DNA of 64,000 nt from Collimonas arenae (GCF_000786695.1 NZ_CP009962.1:1240001-1304000), one strand, 5' to 3'. Shown: positions 1-10,066, counted from the first letter of the stretch. Translations and numbers: made by a program. Notes: generated from the letters alone by a model not told the origin.

Positions 1-690
<690 letters not shown>

Positions 691-703
691 CGGGTCGCCG
701 GTT

Positions 704-730
704 TAAGTTTTTTGACAGGTATGCCGTTAT
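704..730 (+). promoter_or_regulatory. Sigma28 (FliA) promoter of cheYZ
   Basis: TAAGTTTT (704-711), an 11-bp spacer and GCCGTTAT (723-730). The -10 is identical to those before flgM and flgK, and the spacer length matches. It lies in the cheB-cheY gap, about 70 bp upstream of the cheY start. Found by eye from the family consensus; no experimental start site. Confidence 0.8.
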
Positions 731-801
731 ACCAAGAGATCCCGTGTATTTGTCGCGGATACAAGCATATGCGCGGGTCCTATTCATAGTGTGGAGTAAT
801 C

Positions 802-1200
802 ATGGTTGATAAAAGCATCAAAATCCTGGTCGTGGACGACTTTCCTACGATGCGGCGGATTGTGCGGAATCTGTTGAAAGAACTTGATTTCGTCAACGTC
901 GACGAAGCCGAAGACGGCGCCGCCGGCCTGGCCAAACTCAAGGACGGCAATTTCGGTTTCGTCGTCTCGGACTGGAACATGCCGAACATGGACGGCCTTA
1001 CCATGCTGCAATCGATACGCGCCGACCCGGCGCTGGCCAAGCTGCCGGTGCTGATGGTGACGGCTGAGGCAAAGAAGGAGAACATCATCGCTGCCGCGCA
1101 AGCCGGCGCCAACGGTTATGTCGTCAAGCCGTTTACCGCCGCCACGCTGGAGGAAAAGATCAGCAAGATATTCGAGAAAATCGCGAAAGAGAGTGCCTGA
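802..1200 (+). CDS. cheY: Chemotaxis response regulator CheY
   Basis: Single-domain receiver of 132 residues that carries phosphate from CheA to the flagellar switch protein FliM. Acidic pair D12/D13, phospho-acceptor D57 followed by W58, the VTAEA stretch and the KPF lysine are all present, so it looks fully functional. The cheZ phosphatase gene starts two bases after its stop, implying coupled translation. It has its own sigma28 promoter upstream. A second, diverged cheY lies at 52342-52710; this copy is closer to classical CheY by motif and by linkage to cheZ. Confidence 0.97.
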   Translation: MVDKSIKILVVDDFPTMRRIVRNLLKELDFVNVDEAEDGAAGLAKLKDGNFGFVVSDWNMPNMDGLTMLQSIRADPALAKLPVLMVTAEAKKENIIAAAQAGANGYVVKPFTAATLEEKISKIFEKIAKESA

Positions 1201-1201
1201 G

Positions 1202-1843
1202 ATGAGTGCGCTCGCCATACAGATGCCGGCGGCCGGCGATTCCGCCGAACAGCTGGTCAACCGCATCGGCCACCTGACCCGTTTGCTGCGCGAAAGCATG
1301 CGGGAACTGGGGCTGGACCAGGAAATCGCCAAGGCGGCGCAGGCCATCCCGGATGCCCGCGATCGCTTGAACTACGTCGCGGCGATGACCGAACGGGCCG
1401 CCGAACGCGCTTTGAACGCCATCGACGTTGCCCAGCCGATCCAGGAAACGCTCAGCAAGCAGGCCAAATCGCTGGCGCAGCGCTGGGACGAATGGTTTCT
1501 CGATCCGGTGGAGCTGGACGATGCCCGGGTGCTGGTGCTTGATACGCGTACCTATCTGAAAGATGTGCCGGTGCAGGCCGGCGCCATCAACGCGCAGCTG
1601 ATCGAAATCATGATGGCGCAGGACTTCCAGGATCTGACCGGCCAAGTTATCAAGAAAATGATGGAAGTTGTCCAGGAAATGGAAAAGCAGTTATTGCAAG
1701 TCCTGATCGATAACACCCCGGTCGAAAAGCGTGCAGAAAGCAACGGCTTGCTGAATGGTCCGCAAATGAATGCAAAAGAAAGCCCGGATGCCGTATCCGA
1801 TCAAGAGCAGGTTGACGACTTGTTATCCAGTCTGGGCTTTTAA
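1202..1843 (+). CDS. cheZ: Protein phosphatase CheZ
   Basis: 213-residue CheZ, which dephosphorylates CheY-P. I chose the ATG at 1202, directly after the cheY stop; an earlier in-frame start would run back inside cheY. The central long helical region holds the [10 protein letters not shown] motif, which contains the aspartate and glutamine that act on CheY. The C-terminus (DDLLSSLGF) is the conserved CheY-binding tail. Together with cheY it forms a two-gene unit. CheZ is typical of beta- and gamma-proteobacterial chemotaxis. Confidence 0.96.
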   Translation: MSALAIQMPAAGDSAEQLVNRIGHLTRLLRESMRELGLDQEIAKAAQAIPDARDRLNYVAAMTERAAERALNAIDVAQPIQETLSKQAKSLAQRWDEWFLDPVELDDARVLVLDTRTYLKDVPVQAGAINAQLIEIMMAQDFQDLTGQVIKKMMEVVQEMEKQLLQVLIDNTPVEKRAESNGLLNGPQMNAKESPDAVSDQEQVDDLLSSLGF

Positions 1844-1908
1844 GCAGTAATCACCATCGATCGAACCTCGGTTTCATCGAAAATCATTGGCGACAACAAG
1901 TCTGGCGA

Positions 1909-2067
1909 CGGTCGGTTCTCTAGCCGACCGCCGACAAGAAAAACAACCGGCAACGCAGCCATTCGGCTGCCGATTGCCTGAGCAGCACGGCGATCCCCGC
2001 CTTGTTTGCCCGATTGCATCTTCTGCCTTGCAGCAATAATCGATCCTGACAGGGACTGTTTGTCCCT
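1909..2067 (+). other. Three short hairpins in the cheZ-flhB intergenic leader
   Basis: The 241-bp gap has three perfect inverted repeats in a row: CGGTCGG/CCGACCG (1909-1930), GCAGCC/GGCTGC (1955-1970) and AGGGAC/GTCCCT (2051-2067). None is followed by a T-run, so they do not look like classical terminators. The last one lies just before the likely ribosome binding region (GGAG) of flhB. No gene or promoter is evident in the gap. Confidence 0.4.
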
Positions 2068-2084
2068 TCTGGTTCGGAGCATGC

Positions 2085-3236
2085 ATGGCGGAAGAAAGCG
2101 ATCTCGAAAAGACAGAACCCGGTTCTCCAAGGCGCCTGGAAAAGGCGCGTGAAGAAGGCCAGGTTGCCCGTTCACGCGAGCTCAGCACCTTTGTCATGCT
2201 GCTTACCGGCATCGGCGGCCTGTGGCTGACCGCCGTTCCCATGGCCGGGCATCTCGGTCATATTCTGCGCAATGGTATGCAATTCAAGCGCGCCACCGGT
2301 TTCGATACTTCTTTCATGCTGACCCAGGCCGCTGCTGCCGCGTGGGAAGCACTGCAGGCTGTGCTGCCGTTGCTGGCCATGCTGGCGCTGGCCGCACTGG
2401 TCGCGCCGGTGATGCTGGGCGGCTGGCTGTTTTCCACGGATGCGCTGGCGCCGAAGTTCTCCAAACTGAACCCTGTCAGCGGCATCGGCCGTATGTTTTC
2501 CAGCCAGTCACTGGCGGAACTGCTCAAGGCTTGCGCCAAATCGGTGCTGGTGGGCGGTGTCGCTTATTGGGTCATTTCCCGCAATATGGATACGCTGCTC
2601 GGCCTGTTGACCGAGCCGGCGCATGGTGCGCTGGCGCATACGGTGCGGCTGGTGGCCAACTGCTGCGCACTGATGATTGCTTCATTGCTGCTGGTCGCCG
2701 CCATCGATGTGCCGTTTCAGTTGTGGAGCTATTACCGCAAGCTGCGTATGACGCGCGAAGAGCTGAAGCAGGAACACAAGGAAAGTGAAGGCGATCCGCA
2801 CGTCAAGGGTCTGATCCGGCGTCAGCAGCAACAGATGGCGCGACGCCGCATGATGGCCGACGTGGCCACGGCCGACGTTGTGGTCACTAATCCGACCCAT
2901 TTTGCGGTGGCCCTGAAATACAGCGACAAGGAGATGCGGGCGCCGCGTGTGGTGGCCAAGGGCACCGACCTGATCGCGCTGCGTATCCGCGCCATCGGCG
3001 CCGAACACAAGATCCCGCTGCTGGAAGCGCCGCCGCTGACGCGCGCCTTGTATCGCCATACCAATCTGGGCGAAGAAATTCCTGCCGCCCTGTATACCGC
3101 TGTGGCTGAAGTGCTGGCCTGGGTGTACCAGCTGCAACGCTGGCGCAGCGAAGGCGGCATCGCGCCACGCCCGCCGGCTGATCTGCCGGTTCCCGATTCA
3201 CTCGATGTAATCAATATGTTAGGAAATCCGGCATGA
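2085..3236 (+). CDS. flhB: Flagellar type III export switch protein FlhB
   Basis: 383-residue inner-membrane component of the flagellar export gate that switches substrate specificity from rod/hook to filament proteins by self-cleavage. Four hydrophobic segments lie in the first half, followed by a charged cytoplasmic linker. The autocleavage motif NPTH is intact at residues 269-272. The C-terminal PPLTRALY and EVLAWVYQL stretches are typical. An ATG four bases upstream (2081) is out of frame. Its stop overlaps the flhA start (ATGA), so the two are translationally coupled. Confidence 0.97.
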   Translation: MAEESDLEKTEPGSPRRLEKAREEGQVARSRELSTFVMLLTGIGGLWLTAVPMAGHLGHILRNGMQFKRATGFDTSFMLTQAAAAAWEALQAVLPLLAMLALAALVAPVMLGGWLFSTDALAPKFSKLNPVSGIGRMFSSQSLAELLKACAKSVLVGGVAYWVISRNMDTLLGLLTEPAHGALAHTVRLVANCCALMIASLLLVAAIDVPFQLWSYYRKLRMTREELKQEHKESEGDPHVKGLIRRQQQQMARRRMMADVATADVVVTNPTHFAVALKYSDKEMRAPRVVAKGTDLIALRIRAIGAEHKIPLLEAPPLTRALYRHTNLGEEIPAALYTAVAEVLAWVYQLQRWRSEGGIAPRPPADLPVPDSLDVINMLGNPA

Positions 3237-5338
3237 AGCCGTCAGGTCCCGCTTTTTCATTCAGTTCCTTGCCTCGCTTAGGGGCGGCTTTCATGGCCGG
3301 AAACAACTTCAAGGGCATGGCCGGTCCGGTGCTGATCATGATGATCCTCGGCATGATGATCTTGCCCTTGCCGCCATTCCTGCTCGACCTGCTGTTTACC
3401 TTCAACATTGCGTTGTCGGTGATGGTGCTGCTGGTCAGCATGTACACCATGAAGGCGCTCGACTTTGCCGCTTTCCCGGCGGTCTTGCTGTTCTCGACTT
3501 TGTTGCGTCTGTCGCTCAACGTCGCTTCCACTCGGGTGGTGCTGCTGGAAGGACACACCGGGCCTGACGCTGCCGGCAAGGTGATCGAGGCATTCGGCCA
3601 TTTCCTGGTGGGCGGCAATTTCGCTGTCGGCATCGTGGTGTTCGTAATCCTGGTGGTGATCAATTTCATGGTGATCACCAAGGGCGCGGGCCGCATCGCT
3701 GAAGTGGGCGCGCGCTTTACCCTGGATGCGATGCCGGGCAAGCAGATGGCGATCGACGCCGATCTCAATGCCGGCCTGATCGGCGAAGACGTGGCGCGCA
3801 AGCGCCGTGCCGAAGTAGCGCAAGAAGCAGATTTCTACGGCTCCATGGATGGCGCCAGCAAATTCGTGCGTGGCGATGCCGTGGCCGGTTTGCTGATCAT
3901 GGTGATCAATGTGGTCGGCGGCCTGATCGTCGGCGTCGCCCAGCATGGCCTGGATATTTCGGTGGCGGCCAAGAACTACACCTTGCTGACCATCGGCGAT
4001 GGCTTGGTGGCGCAGATACCGGCGCTGGTGATATCCACTGCCGCCGGCGTGATCGTCTCCCGCGTGACTACCGATGAGGATGTCGGCCAGCAGTTGATGG
4101 GGCAATTGTTCTCCAACCCGCAGGTGCTGTTTCTGACCGCCGGCATCATTGGCTTGATGGGGCTGGTGCCAGGCATGCCGCATGTGGCTTTCCTGATCAT
4201 TTCCGGTGGGCTGGTGTATCTGGGCCGCCGCCTGTTGCAAAAGACGGCTGCTGCAGAATATGCCGCCAAGGCGCCGCCACCTTCTGCGGCGGCGGTAGAG
4301 CCTGCCGACGCCAGTTGGGACGATGTGGCGCTGGTCGATCCGCTGGGCCTGGAGGTCGGTTACCGCCTGATTTCACTGGTCGACCGCAGCCAGAACGGCG
4401 AGCTGCTGGGCCGCATCAAGAGCATCCGCAAGAAATTTGCCCAGGACGTCGGGTTCCTGGTGCCGGTGGTGCATATCCGCGACAACCTTGAGCTCAAACC
4501 GAATTCCTACGCGATTACGCTGAAGGGCGTCGAGATTGCCAATGGCGAAGCATGGCCTGGCCAGTGGATGGCAATCAATCCGGGCCAGGTCAGCGCAAGC
4601 TTGCCAGGTACGCAGACGGTCGATCCGGCCTTTGGCCTGCCTGCGTACTGGATCGACAGCGCCATGCGCGAACAGGCGCAGATCTACGGTTATACCGTGG
4701 TCGACGCCAGCACGGTGATCGCCACCCATCTGAACCATTTGATCCACGCGCATTCGGCAGAATTGCTGGGACGCCAGGAAGTGCAGCAATTGCTGGACCG
4801 GGTCGGCAAGGAAACGCCGAAGCTGATCGAGGATCTGGTGCCGAAGACCTTGTCGCTGACCACTTTGCAGAAGGTATTGCAGAACTTGCTCGATGAGAGC
4901 GTCTCGATCCGCGACATGCGCACGGTGCTGGAGGTGCTGGTGGAGCATGGCGCTACCGTCAGCGACGCCAATGAGCTGACCTCGCTGGTGCGGCTGGCGC
5001 TGGGCCGCGCCATCACGCAGCAACTGTTCCCGGGTAATGGCGAGTTGCAGGTGATCGGCCTCGACGGCTCGCTTGATCGCGTTTTATTGCAAGCGCTGAC
5101 CAACGGCAGCGGCCTTGAACCGGGACTGGCCGATAGTTTGCTGACGCAGACGCAGCTTGCGATTACGCGCCAAGAGCAGTTCGGCCTGTCGCCGGTACTG
5201 GTGGTGCAACACCCGCTGCGCGTTTTGCTGGCGCGCTTCCTGCGACGTAGCCTGCCGCAGCTCAAGGTGCTGTCGCACGCTGAAATTCCTGATACCCGCA
5301 ATATCAAAGTAACCGCCACCATCGGAGGCAAAGCTTGA
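3233..5338 (+). CDS. flhA: Flagellar export gate protein FlhA
   Basis: 701-residue export-gate protein, normal length for FlhA. The N-terminal half has multiple transmembrane segments. The family signature around GRIAEVGARFTLDAMPGKQM is intact. The C-terminal half is the soluble domain that forms the nonameric ring and docks chaperone-substrate complexes. It overlaps flhB by four bases and its TGA overlaps the TTG start of flhF, giving a tightly coupled flhB-flhA-flhF order. Confidence 0.98.
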   Translation: MKPSGPAFSFSSLPRLGAAFMAGNNFKGMAGPVLIMMILGMMILPLPPFLLDLLFTFNIALSVMVLLVSMYTMKALDFAAFPAVLLFSTLLRLSLNVASTRVVLLEGHTGPDAAGKVIEAFGHFLVGGNFAVGIVVFVILVVINFMVITKGAGRIAEVGARFTLDAMPGKQMAIDADLNAGLIGEDVARKRRAEVAQEADFYGSMDGASKFVRGDAVAGLLIMVINVVGGLIVGVAQHGLDISVAAKNYTLLTIGDGLVAQIPALVISTAAGVIVSRVTTDEDVGQQLMGQLFSNPQVLFLTAGIIGLMGLVPGMPHVAFLIISGGLVYLGRRLLQKTAAAEYAAKAPPPSAAAVEPADASWDDVALVDPLGLEVGYRLISLVDRSQNGELLGRIKSIRKKFAQDVGFLVPVVHIRDNLELKPNSYAITLKGVEIANGEAWPGQWMAINPGQVSASLPGTQTVDPAFGLPAYWIDSAMREQAQIYGYTVVDASTVIATHLNHLIHAHSAELLGRQEVQQLLDRVGKETPKLIEDLVPKTLSLTTLQKVLQNLLDESVSIRDMRTVLEVLVEHGATVSDANELTSLVRLALGRAITQQLFPGNGELQVIGLDGSLDRVLLQALTNGSGLEPGLADSLLTQTQLAITRQEQFGLSPVLVVQHPLRVLLARFLRRSLPQLKVLSHAEIPDTRNIKVTATIGGKA

Positions 5339-7746
5339 ACAACACTATCACCATCATCGCTCCGTCCAGCCGAGAAGCATTGCGCCTGGTGCGCGAGCAG
5401 CTCGGGCCGGATGCGATTATCGTTTCCAGCCGCGCCACCGCCGTCGGCGCTGAAATCGTCGCCATGGCGGACGCTGCCTGCGAGGACAAAGAAGCTGTCC
5501 CCGTCGTTGCTGAAGCCGTCGCGCCTTCGGTCATCGTTTCTCCCCAACCTGCAATCGTGTCGCGCGCTGCAGGCGTCGTGCCGCCGATTAGCACGGAAAG
5601 CGAAGTTAGCGTTATCAGCGAGATCCATTCCATGCGCGGCATGATCGAAGAGCAGCTGGCCGGCCTGGTATGGAATGACAAGCAGCGCCGCGACCCGGTG
5701 CGCGGCCATTTGTTGCGCACCTTGCTCGGCGCCGGCTTCAGCGCCAGCCTGGCCAAGGCGATGCTGGACCATTTGCCGACCGGCTTGAATTTTTCCTCCG
5801 GCTTGGCCTGGGTCAAGGCAGAACTGGCGCGCAACCTGCCTTTGCTGGATAACGAAGACGCCTTGATGGAGCAGGGCGGCGTGTACGCCTTGATGGGGCC
5901 GACCGGGGTTGGCAAGACCACGACCACCGCCAAACTGGCGGCGCGCTGCGTCATGCGTTTCGGCGCAGAAAAGCTGGCTTTGCTGACCACCGACAGCTAC
6001 CGCATCGGCGCCTTCGAGCAATTGCGCATCTATGGAAAAATCCTCGGCGTATCGGTGCACGCGGTTAAAGATGCCGTCGATTTGCGGCTGGCGCTGGACG
6101 ATTTGCGCGACAAGCACATGGTGCTGATCGATACCGTAGGCAAGAGCCAGCGCGACCGCAGCGTCTCCGACCAGGTCGCCATGCTGTGTGGCGCCGGGCG
6201 GCCGGTAAAACGTCTGCTGTTGCTTAACGCGGCCAGCCATGGCGATACCTTGAATGAAGTGGTGCACGCCTACAAGGACAGCGCCGGCGGCAATCAGCTG
6301 GCGGGATGTATCTTTACCAAAACCGACGAGGCGACCCATCCGGGCGCATTGCTCGATACAGTGATTCGTCACCGCTTGCCGGTGCATTACGTTTCATCCG
6401 GCCAGAAAGTGCCGGAAAACCTGATGATCGCCGACCGTTTGCAACTGGTTGAAAGCGTGTTCCAGAGTGCCAGCCGCAGCGCCTTGTTCGTGCCCGGCGA
6501 AGCCGATCTGGGAGAACTGCCGGCGGCTTTGAACAACGATGGCGAGCTGGCGGCAGCAGCCACGCTGGCTGCCGCGCAGGCTGCCACTGCCCAGCGCTTG
6601 CGCAGCCAATGCCAGCAATTGATCCGCGTTCTGGCGCAGGATGCCGAAGAGCTTGCGGCCAATGTGGCGGCGATGGAGCAAGGCCGGATTGGTTTCGATG
6701 GCAGTTGCGAAGTATGGCGCGATCTGGCGGATGACGGCATTGGCAGCAAGACGCTGGAATTGAAATTGTTGCAGCAGGCGGTTGCTGAAATCGGCACAAC
6801 ATGTGACGACCACGTGCTGGCCATCAGCGGCCAGAGCAATCTGGTCGCCAGCCGCAGCGGCGATGCCTATTTCCTGCAAACCGGTGTGCTGTTGTCCGAC
6901 CGCAGCGGCATGCCGCTGGCGGCGCCGCATCAATTGCTGTCCACAGCGGCTGGCAGCGCCATGGCGACGCCGCTGATGCGGCAGATGGCATGGCTGCAAC
7001 AGCAGAGCTTCGGCAAGCCGCTGGTGCATTTGCTGGATAAAGCGCCGGCTGCGGATCTGTTGCAGTCATGGCAGCCCGGTACCGTATTGTGGCTGGCGCG
7101 TGCTCGCGGCACTTGCCGCGTGCTTGACGGCGAAACGGCGACAACGCTGGCAAAACTCACTTCACTTCCGGTGCTCGGGGAGCCGCAGCCTGTCGTCTAC
7201 AAAGGCAAGGCCGCGCTGCAGTCGCTGGCCGAGACGCCTATCACCTTGACCAGCAAGGGCGGCAACCTGTCCGATTTGCGTTGCGTGCTGGTGCGCATTG
7301 TCGATCAACACAGCGGCAAGCAACTTGCGGACTGGCGTCTGCTAAGTAATCTGCCTTCCAGCGTCACAGCGGTGCAATTGACGGCATGGGCATGCTGGAA
7401 GCAAGCGGCGGAGCCTTTCTATAAATTGCTCAGGCAGGCGATCCGGCAACTCGACGCCTGTACCGAACCGGGTGACAGCAGCATGCAGAAATGTTTGCTG
7501 GTCGCTGGCCAGGCCAGCGCCACGATGTGGCGCCTGGCTCATTGCAAGGAAGATTGGGCCGTGGCTGCGCGCGCCATGCTGGCGCAACTGACGGGCCACC
7601 GCAACCGTCCCGGCGTAGTAACCGTCGCTTCCGTTGCGGCGATGCTGGAAGGTTTCGGAAAATTGATTGCACTACTGGATGCGCTGGCGATGGATAGTGA
7701 AAGCAGCATCGAGCAGACGACCGGCATGGCCGTGACGCCGGGATGA
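5335..7746 (+). CDS. flhF: Flagellar SRP-like GTPase FlhF with a long C-terminal extension
   Basis: 803 residues, starting at a TTG that overlaps the flhA stop. The N-terminal basic region and helical N domain are followed by an SRP-type G domain: GPTGVGKT (K194), the DSYRIGA region, DTVGKSQRD and TKTDE. Up to about residue 380 it is ordinary FlhF, which helps place or number flagella. FlhF proteins are usually about 350-500 residues, whereas here roughly 400 more follow, with no motif I recognise, rich in Ala, Leu and Gln and containing several cysteines. GC and codon use look like the neighbours, so it is not an obvious recent fusion. The next gene is the partner FlhG. Confidence 0.93.
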   Translation: MNNTITIIAPSSREALRLVREQLGPDAIIVSSRATAVGAEIVAMADAACEDKEAVPVVAEAVAPSVIVSPQPAIVSRAAGVVPPISTESEVSVISEIHSMRGMIEEQLAGLVWNDKQRRDPVRGHLLRTLLGAGFSASLAKAMLDHLPTGLNFSSGLAWVKAELARNLPLLDNEDALMEQGGVYALMGPTGVGKTTTTAKLAARCVMRFGAEKLALLTTDSYRIGAFEQLRIYGKILGVSVHAVKDAVDLRLALDDLRDKHMVLIDTVGKSQRDRSVSDQVAMLCGAGRPVKRLLLLNAASHGDTLNEVVHAYKDSAGGNQLAGCIFTKTDEATHPGALLDTVIRHRLPVHYVSSGQKVPENLMIADRLQLVESVFQSASRSALFVPGEADLGELPAALNNDGELAAAATLAAAQAATAQRLRSQCQQLIRVLAQDAEELAANVAAMEQGRIGFDGSCEVWRDLADDGIGSKTLELKLLQQAVAEIGTTCDDHVLAISGQSNLVASRSGDAYFLQTGVLLSDRSGMPLAAPHQLLSTAAGSAMATPLMRQMAWLQQQSFGKPLVHLLDKAPAADLLQSWQPGTVLWLARARGTCRVLDGETATTLAKLTSLPVLGEPQPVVYKGKAALQSLAETPITLTSKGGNLSDLRCVLVRIVDQHSGKQLADWRLLSNLPSSVTAVQLTAWACWKQAAEPFYKLLRQAIRQLDACTEPGDSSMQKCLLVAGQASATMWRLAHCKEDWAVAARAMLAQLTGHRNRPGVVTVASVAAMLEGFGKLIALLDALAMDSESSIEQTTGMAVTPG

Positions 7747-7750
7747 GGAG

Positions 7751-8695
7751 ATGCTGTTGAACAAGGTAGTCAGCGATCAGGCGGATGGTTTGCGTTGCTT
7801 GATGGCGCAGCACGCTGGCGGGCAGGCGGCGAGGGTTGTGGCGCTGATCGGCAGCGGCCCCGGCGTCGGCGTCACGAGCGTGATCATGAATTTGGCGGCG
7901 GCGCTGGTGCAGCAAGGGCAAGAGGTGCTGCTGCTGGATGAACATGGCGGCGATCCGTCGTCCGCAGCGGCGGCGCTTTGCGCGATCGGCGTCAAAGGGG
8001 CGGCGCCGGCCGGTAACTGGTCGCAAGTCGCGACCGGCGCTTTGTCGTTGTCGGATGCGGCAGGGCGCGTGAGTAGCGGCGCGCTACTGTTGCCAGCTTT
8101 TAAAGGCGACGCAACGTTGACAACTATCCGCAGCAGGTTTCAAGGACAGGTGGTGTTGATCGATGCCCGTCGCGACGAACGTGGCGCTTTGTCGCCGCTG
8201 GCGGCGCAAGCCGACGACGTGGTGGTGGTGTTCAGGCCGCAAGCGACATCGATCACAGCAGCATATGCCTGTATCAAACAGTTGCATTACGTCCATGCGC
8301 TACAGCAGTTGCGAGTCATGCTCAACCTGGCCGCAGGTGCTTTGGAAGCACGGCGTGTGCTGGACAATCTGGCCGCCGCGGGCAGCCGCTATCTAGGCCT
8401 GGCGCTGGAGTCCGCCGGTTGCGTCGCGGCAGATGCGCAACTGCCGCATGCACAAAGAATGAGGTTGAGCGTGGTGGAAGCATTCCAGACCAGCGCGGCA
8501 GCGGTCGATTTTCGGCGGATTGCGGGGCAGCTTCTGCAATGGCCGCGCAAGACGCCTGATCAGGACTTACGAAAAGTCGCCATGGCAAGACGCATCGACG
8601 AAGACAGTACGCATGGTCGGCCAGGAGATGCAACGCAGTCAGGGCGGCTTTGCGTAAGTCCAGCTGACGTCATTTGTGAAATGAGTGCTAAGTAA
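7751..8695 (+). CDS. flhG: MinD-like flagellar number regulator FlhG/FleN, degenerate ATP site
   Basis: 314-residue MinD/ParA-fold protein directly after flhF, the usual place of flhG (fleN/ylxH), which counts flagella by stimulating FlhF. The fold is recognisable (VVALIGSGPGVGV, LAAALVQQGQEVLLLDE, VLIDARRD, DDVVVVFRP), but the deviant Walker A motif KGGVGKT is replaced. The signature lysine is gone, and the catalytic lysine position is V41. The usual DADLGLAN is also altered to DEHGGDPS. ATP hydrolysis is therefore doubtful. It may act as a non-catalytic scaffold or partner; this is inference. Confidence 0.82.
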   Translation: MLLNKVVSDQADGLRCLMAQHAGGQAARVVALIGSGPGVGVTSVIMNLAAALVQQGQEVLLLDEHGGDPSSAAAALCAIGVKGAAPAGNWSQVATGALSLSDAAGRVSSGALLLPAFKGDATLTTIRSRFQGQVVLIDARRDERGALSPLAAQADDVVVVFRPQATSITAAYACIKQLHYVHALQQLRVMLNLAAGALEARRVLDNLAAAGSRYLGLALESAGCVAADAQLPHAQRMRLSVVEAFQTSAAAVDFRRIAGQLLQWPRKTPDQDLRKVAMARRIDEDSTHGRPGDATQSGRLCVSPADVICEMSAK

Positions 8696-8716
8696 CGCAG
8701 GAAAGAGGAATTCGTC

Positions 8717-9460
8717 ATGTATACAGCGCAGGGAAAAATCGACAAATCCGATACGTTGGCGAAGCATGCGCCGCTGGTGCGTCGCCTGGCTTTGCAATTG
8801 ATTGCAAAATTGCCGGCCAGCGTAGAACTGGACGACATGATCCAGGCTGGCATGTTGGGCTTGCTGGATGCCGCCAACCGCTTCCAGGAAGACCAGGGTG
8901 CGCAGTTTGAAACCTATGCCAGCCAGCGTATCCGCGGCGCCATGCTGGACGAGTTGCGCGCCAACGACTGGCTGTCGCGCGGCCTGCGGCAATCCTCGCG
9001 CAGTGTCGACGCTGCTGTGCAGGTGCTTGAGCAAAAGCTGGCGCGAGCGCCGAGCGAACGTGAAATCGCCCAGGCCATGAAATTGTCGCTGGAAGATTAC
9101 CAGCAATTACTGCAAGAAATCCACGGTTCGCAACTGCTTTATTACGAAGACTGCGAAAGCGATAACAGCGAAAATTCCTTTCTCGATCGCCAGAATGGTT
9201 CCTCCGATCGCAGCGGCGACAACGATCCATTGCAGCGGTTACTTGACAGCGGCATGCGTCACATGCTGGTCGAGGCGATCGGATTGATGCCGGAACGTGA
9301 GCGTTTGCTGCTGAGCCTGTACTACGAACAAGAAATGAATTTGCGTGAGATCGGCGCCGTACTTGAGGTTAGCCAGTCACGCGTGTGCCAGTTGCATAGC
9401 CAGGCTATTAGCCGGTTGCGGGCCCGCCTGAATGAAAGCAGCTGGAGCGAGGCGGCTTGA
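8717..9460 (+). CDS. fliA: RNA polymerase sigma28 factor FliA
   Basis: 247 residues, the standard length of FliA. It directs RNA polymerase to late flagellar and chemotaxis promoters. Region 2 (HAPLVRRLALQL, DDMIQAGMLGLLDA, YASQRIRGAMLDELR) and region 4 with its helix-turn-helix (LREIGAVLEVSQSRVCQLHSQA) are intact. It is held inactive by FlgM, encoded at 10522-10866. Position after flhFG is common in beta- and gamma-proteobacteria. Several matching promoters are present in this window. Confidence 0.97.
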   Translation: MYTAQGKIDKSDTLAKHAPLVRRLALQLIAKLPASVELDDMIQAGMLGLLDAANRFQEDQGAQFETYASQRIRGAMLDELRANDWLSRGLRQSSRSVDAAVQVLEQKLARAPSEREIAQAMKLSLEDYQQLLQEIHGSQLLYYEDCESDNSENSFLDRQNGSSDRSGDNDPLQRLLDSGMRHMLVEAIGLMPERERLLLSLYYEQEMNLREIGAVLEVSQSRVCQLHSQAISRLRARLNESSWSEAA

Positions 9461-9461
9461 G

Positions 9462-10013
9462 ATGAAAACATCGATGCTGGGAATAACAGCGACGCTCTGG
9501 CTGACGGCATCGATTGTCGTTGCGCAAGAACGACCGGCAGCCGCTATCAGCCTTGATACCTATTTTCAGAGAAATTTTGGTGCGTCTGCTGCATCTGATG
9601 GCCAGGGCGCGCTTCAGCTCAATAGTGCCACCGCCGGTGAACCGTCCGGTGAGTCGCGCGGAACCGTCGGTTCATGGAGTGCGAGCACCTCGGCGCCAGC
9701 GATTTTCCAACGTGGAACGCCTTATCAATCGGCACAGATCGAACCGGTTGGCCGTGGCGTCAAGCCGGGTACGCGAACGCGCCGGGTCGCTTGGCAATAT
9801 GCATTTCTGAGTTCTCCGCCTGCGGGAATTCATGCTTACTTATGCAATTACGCCAGATGTGTGGGGCTGAGCGGCGCCAGCGGGAGCACCACTGCGTTTG
9901 ACGGTGACGATGGCTGGTCTTATTTCTCGTTTGCTTTTGTCATCGACGGACGCGGTGCGCTGACACCCGCATTGCAGGGATCCCGTAGCCAGGTCTTGGT
10001 TGGTTACGAATGA
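9462..10013 (+). CDS. flhE: Flagellar periplasmic protein FlhE
   Basis: 183 residues from the ATG two bases after the fliA stop. A signal peptide is visible (LGITATLWLTASIVVA). The C-terminal two thirds match the FlhE pattern: GSWSAS, VAWQYAFLSSPPAG, a cysteine pair in LCNYARC, and IDGRGAL near the end. In enterics FlhE acts in the periplasm and influences proton leakage through the export gate. It normally follows flhBA; here it follows fliA. The protein is about 50 residues longer than enteric FlhE, the extra being a Ser/Gly/Ala-rich stretch after the signal peptide. Confidence 0.82.
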   Translation: MKTSMLGITATLWLTASIVVAQERPAAAISLDTYFQRNFGASAASDGQGALQLNSATAGEPSGESRGTVGSWSASTSAPAIFQRGTPYQSAQIEPVGRGVKPGTRTRRVAWQYAFLSSPPAGIHAYLCNYARCVGLSGASGSTTAFDGDDGWSYFSFAFVIDGRGALTPALQGSRSQVLVGYE

Positions 10014-10066
10014 ACCGCCGATTTGCACCACAAAAGAGGAAGCGGCGGGCAGAAAGATGCCCGATG

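Noticed and set aside
4690..6387. A 565-codon open frame on the minus strand opposite flhA and flhF
   Set aside because: Covers two real genes in the opposite direction, has no recognisable domain and has shadow-type composition.
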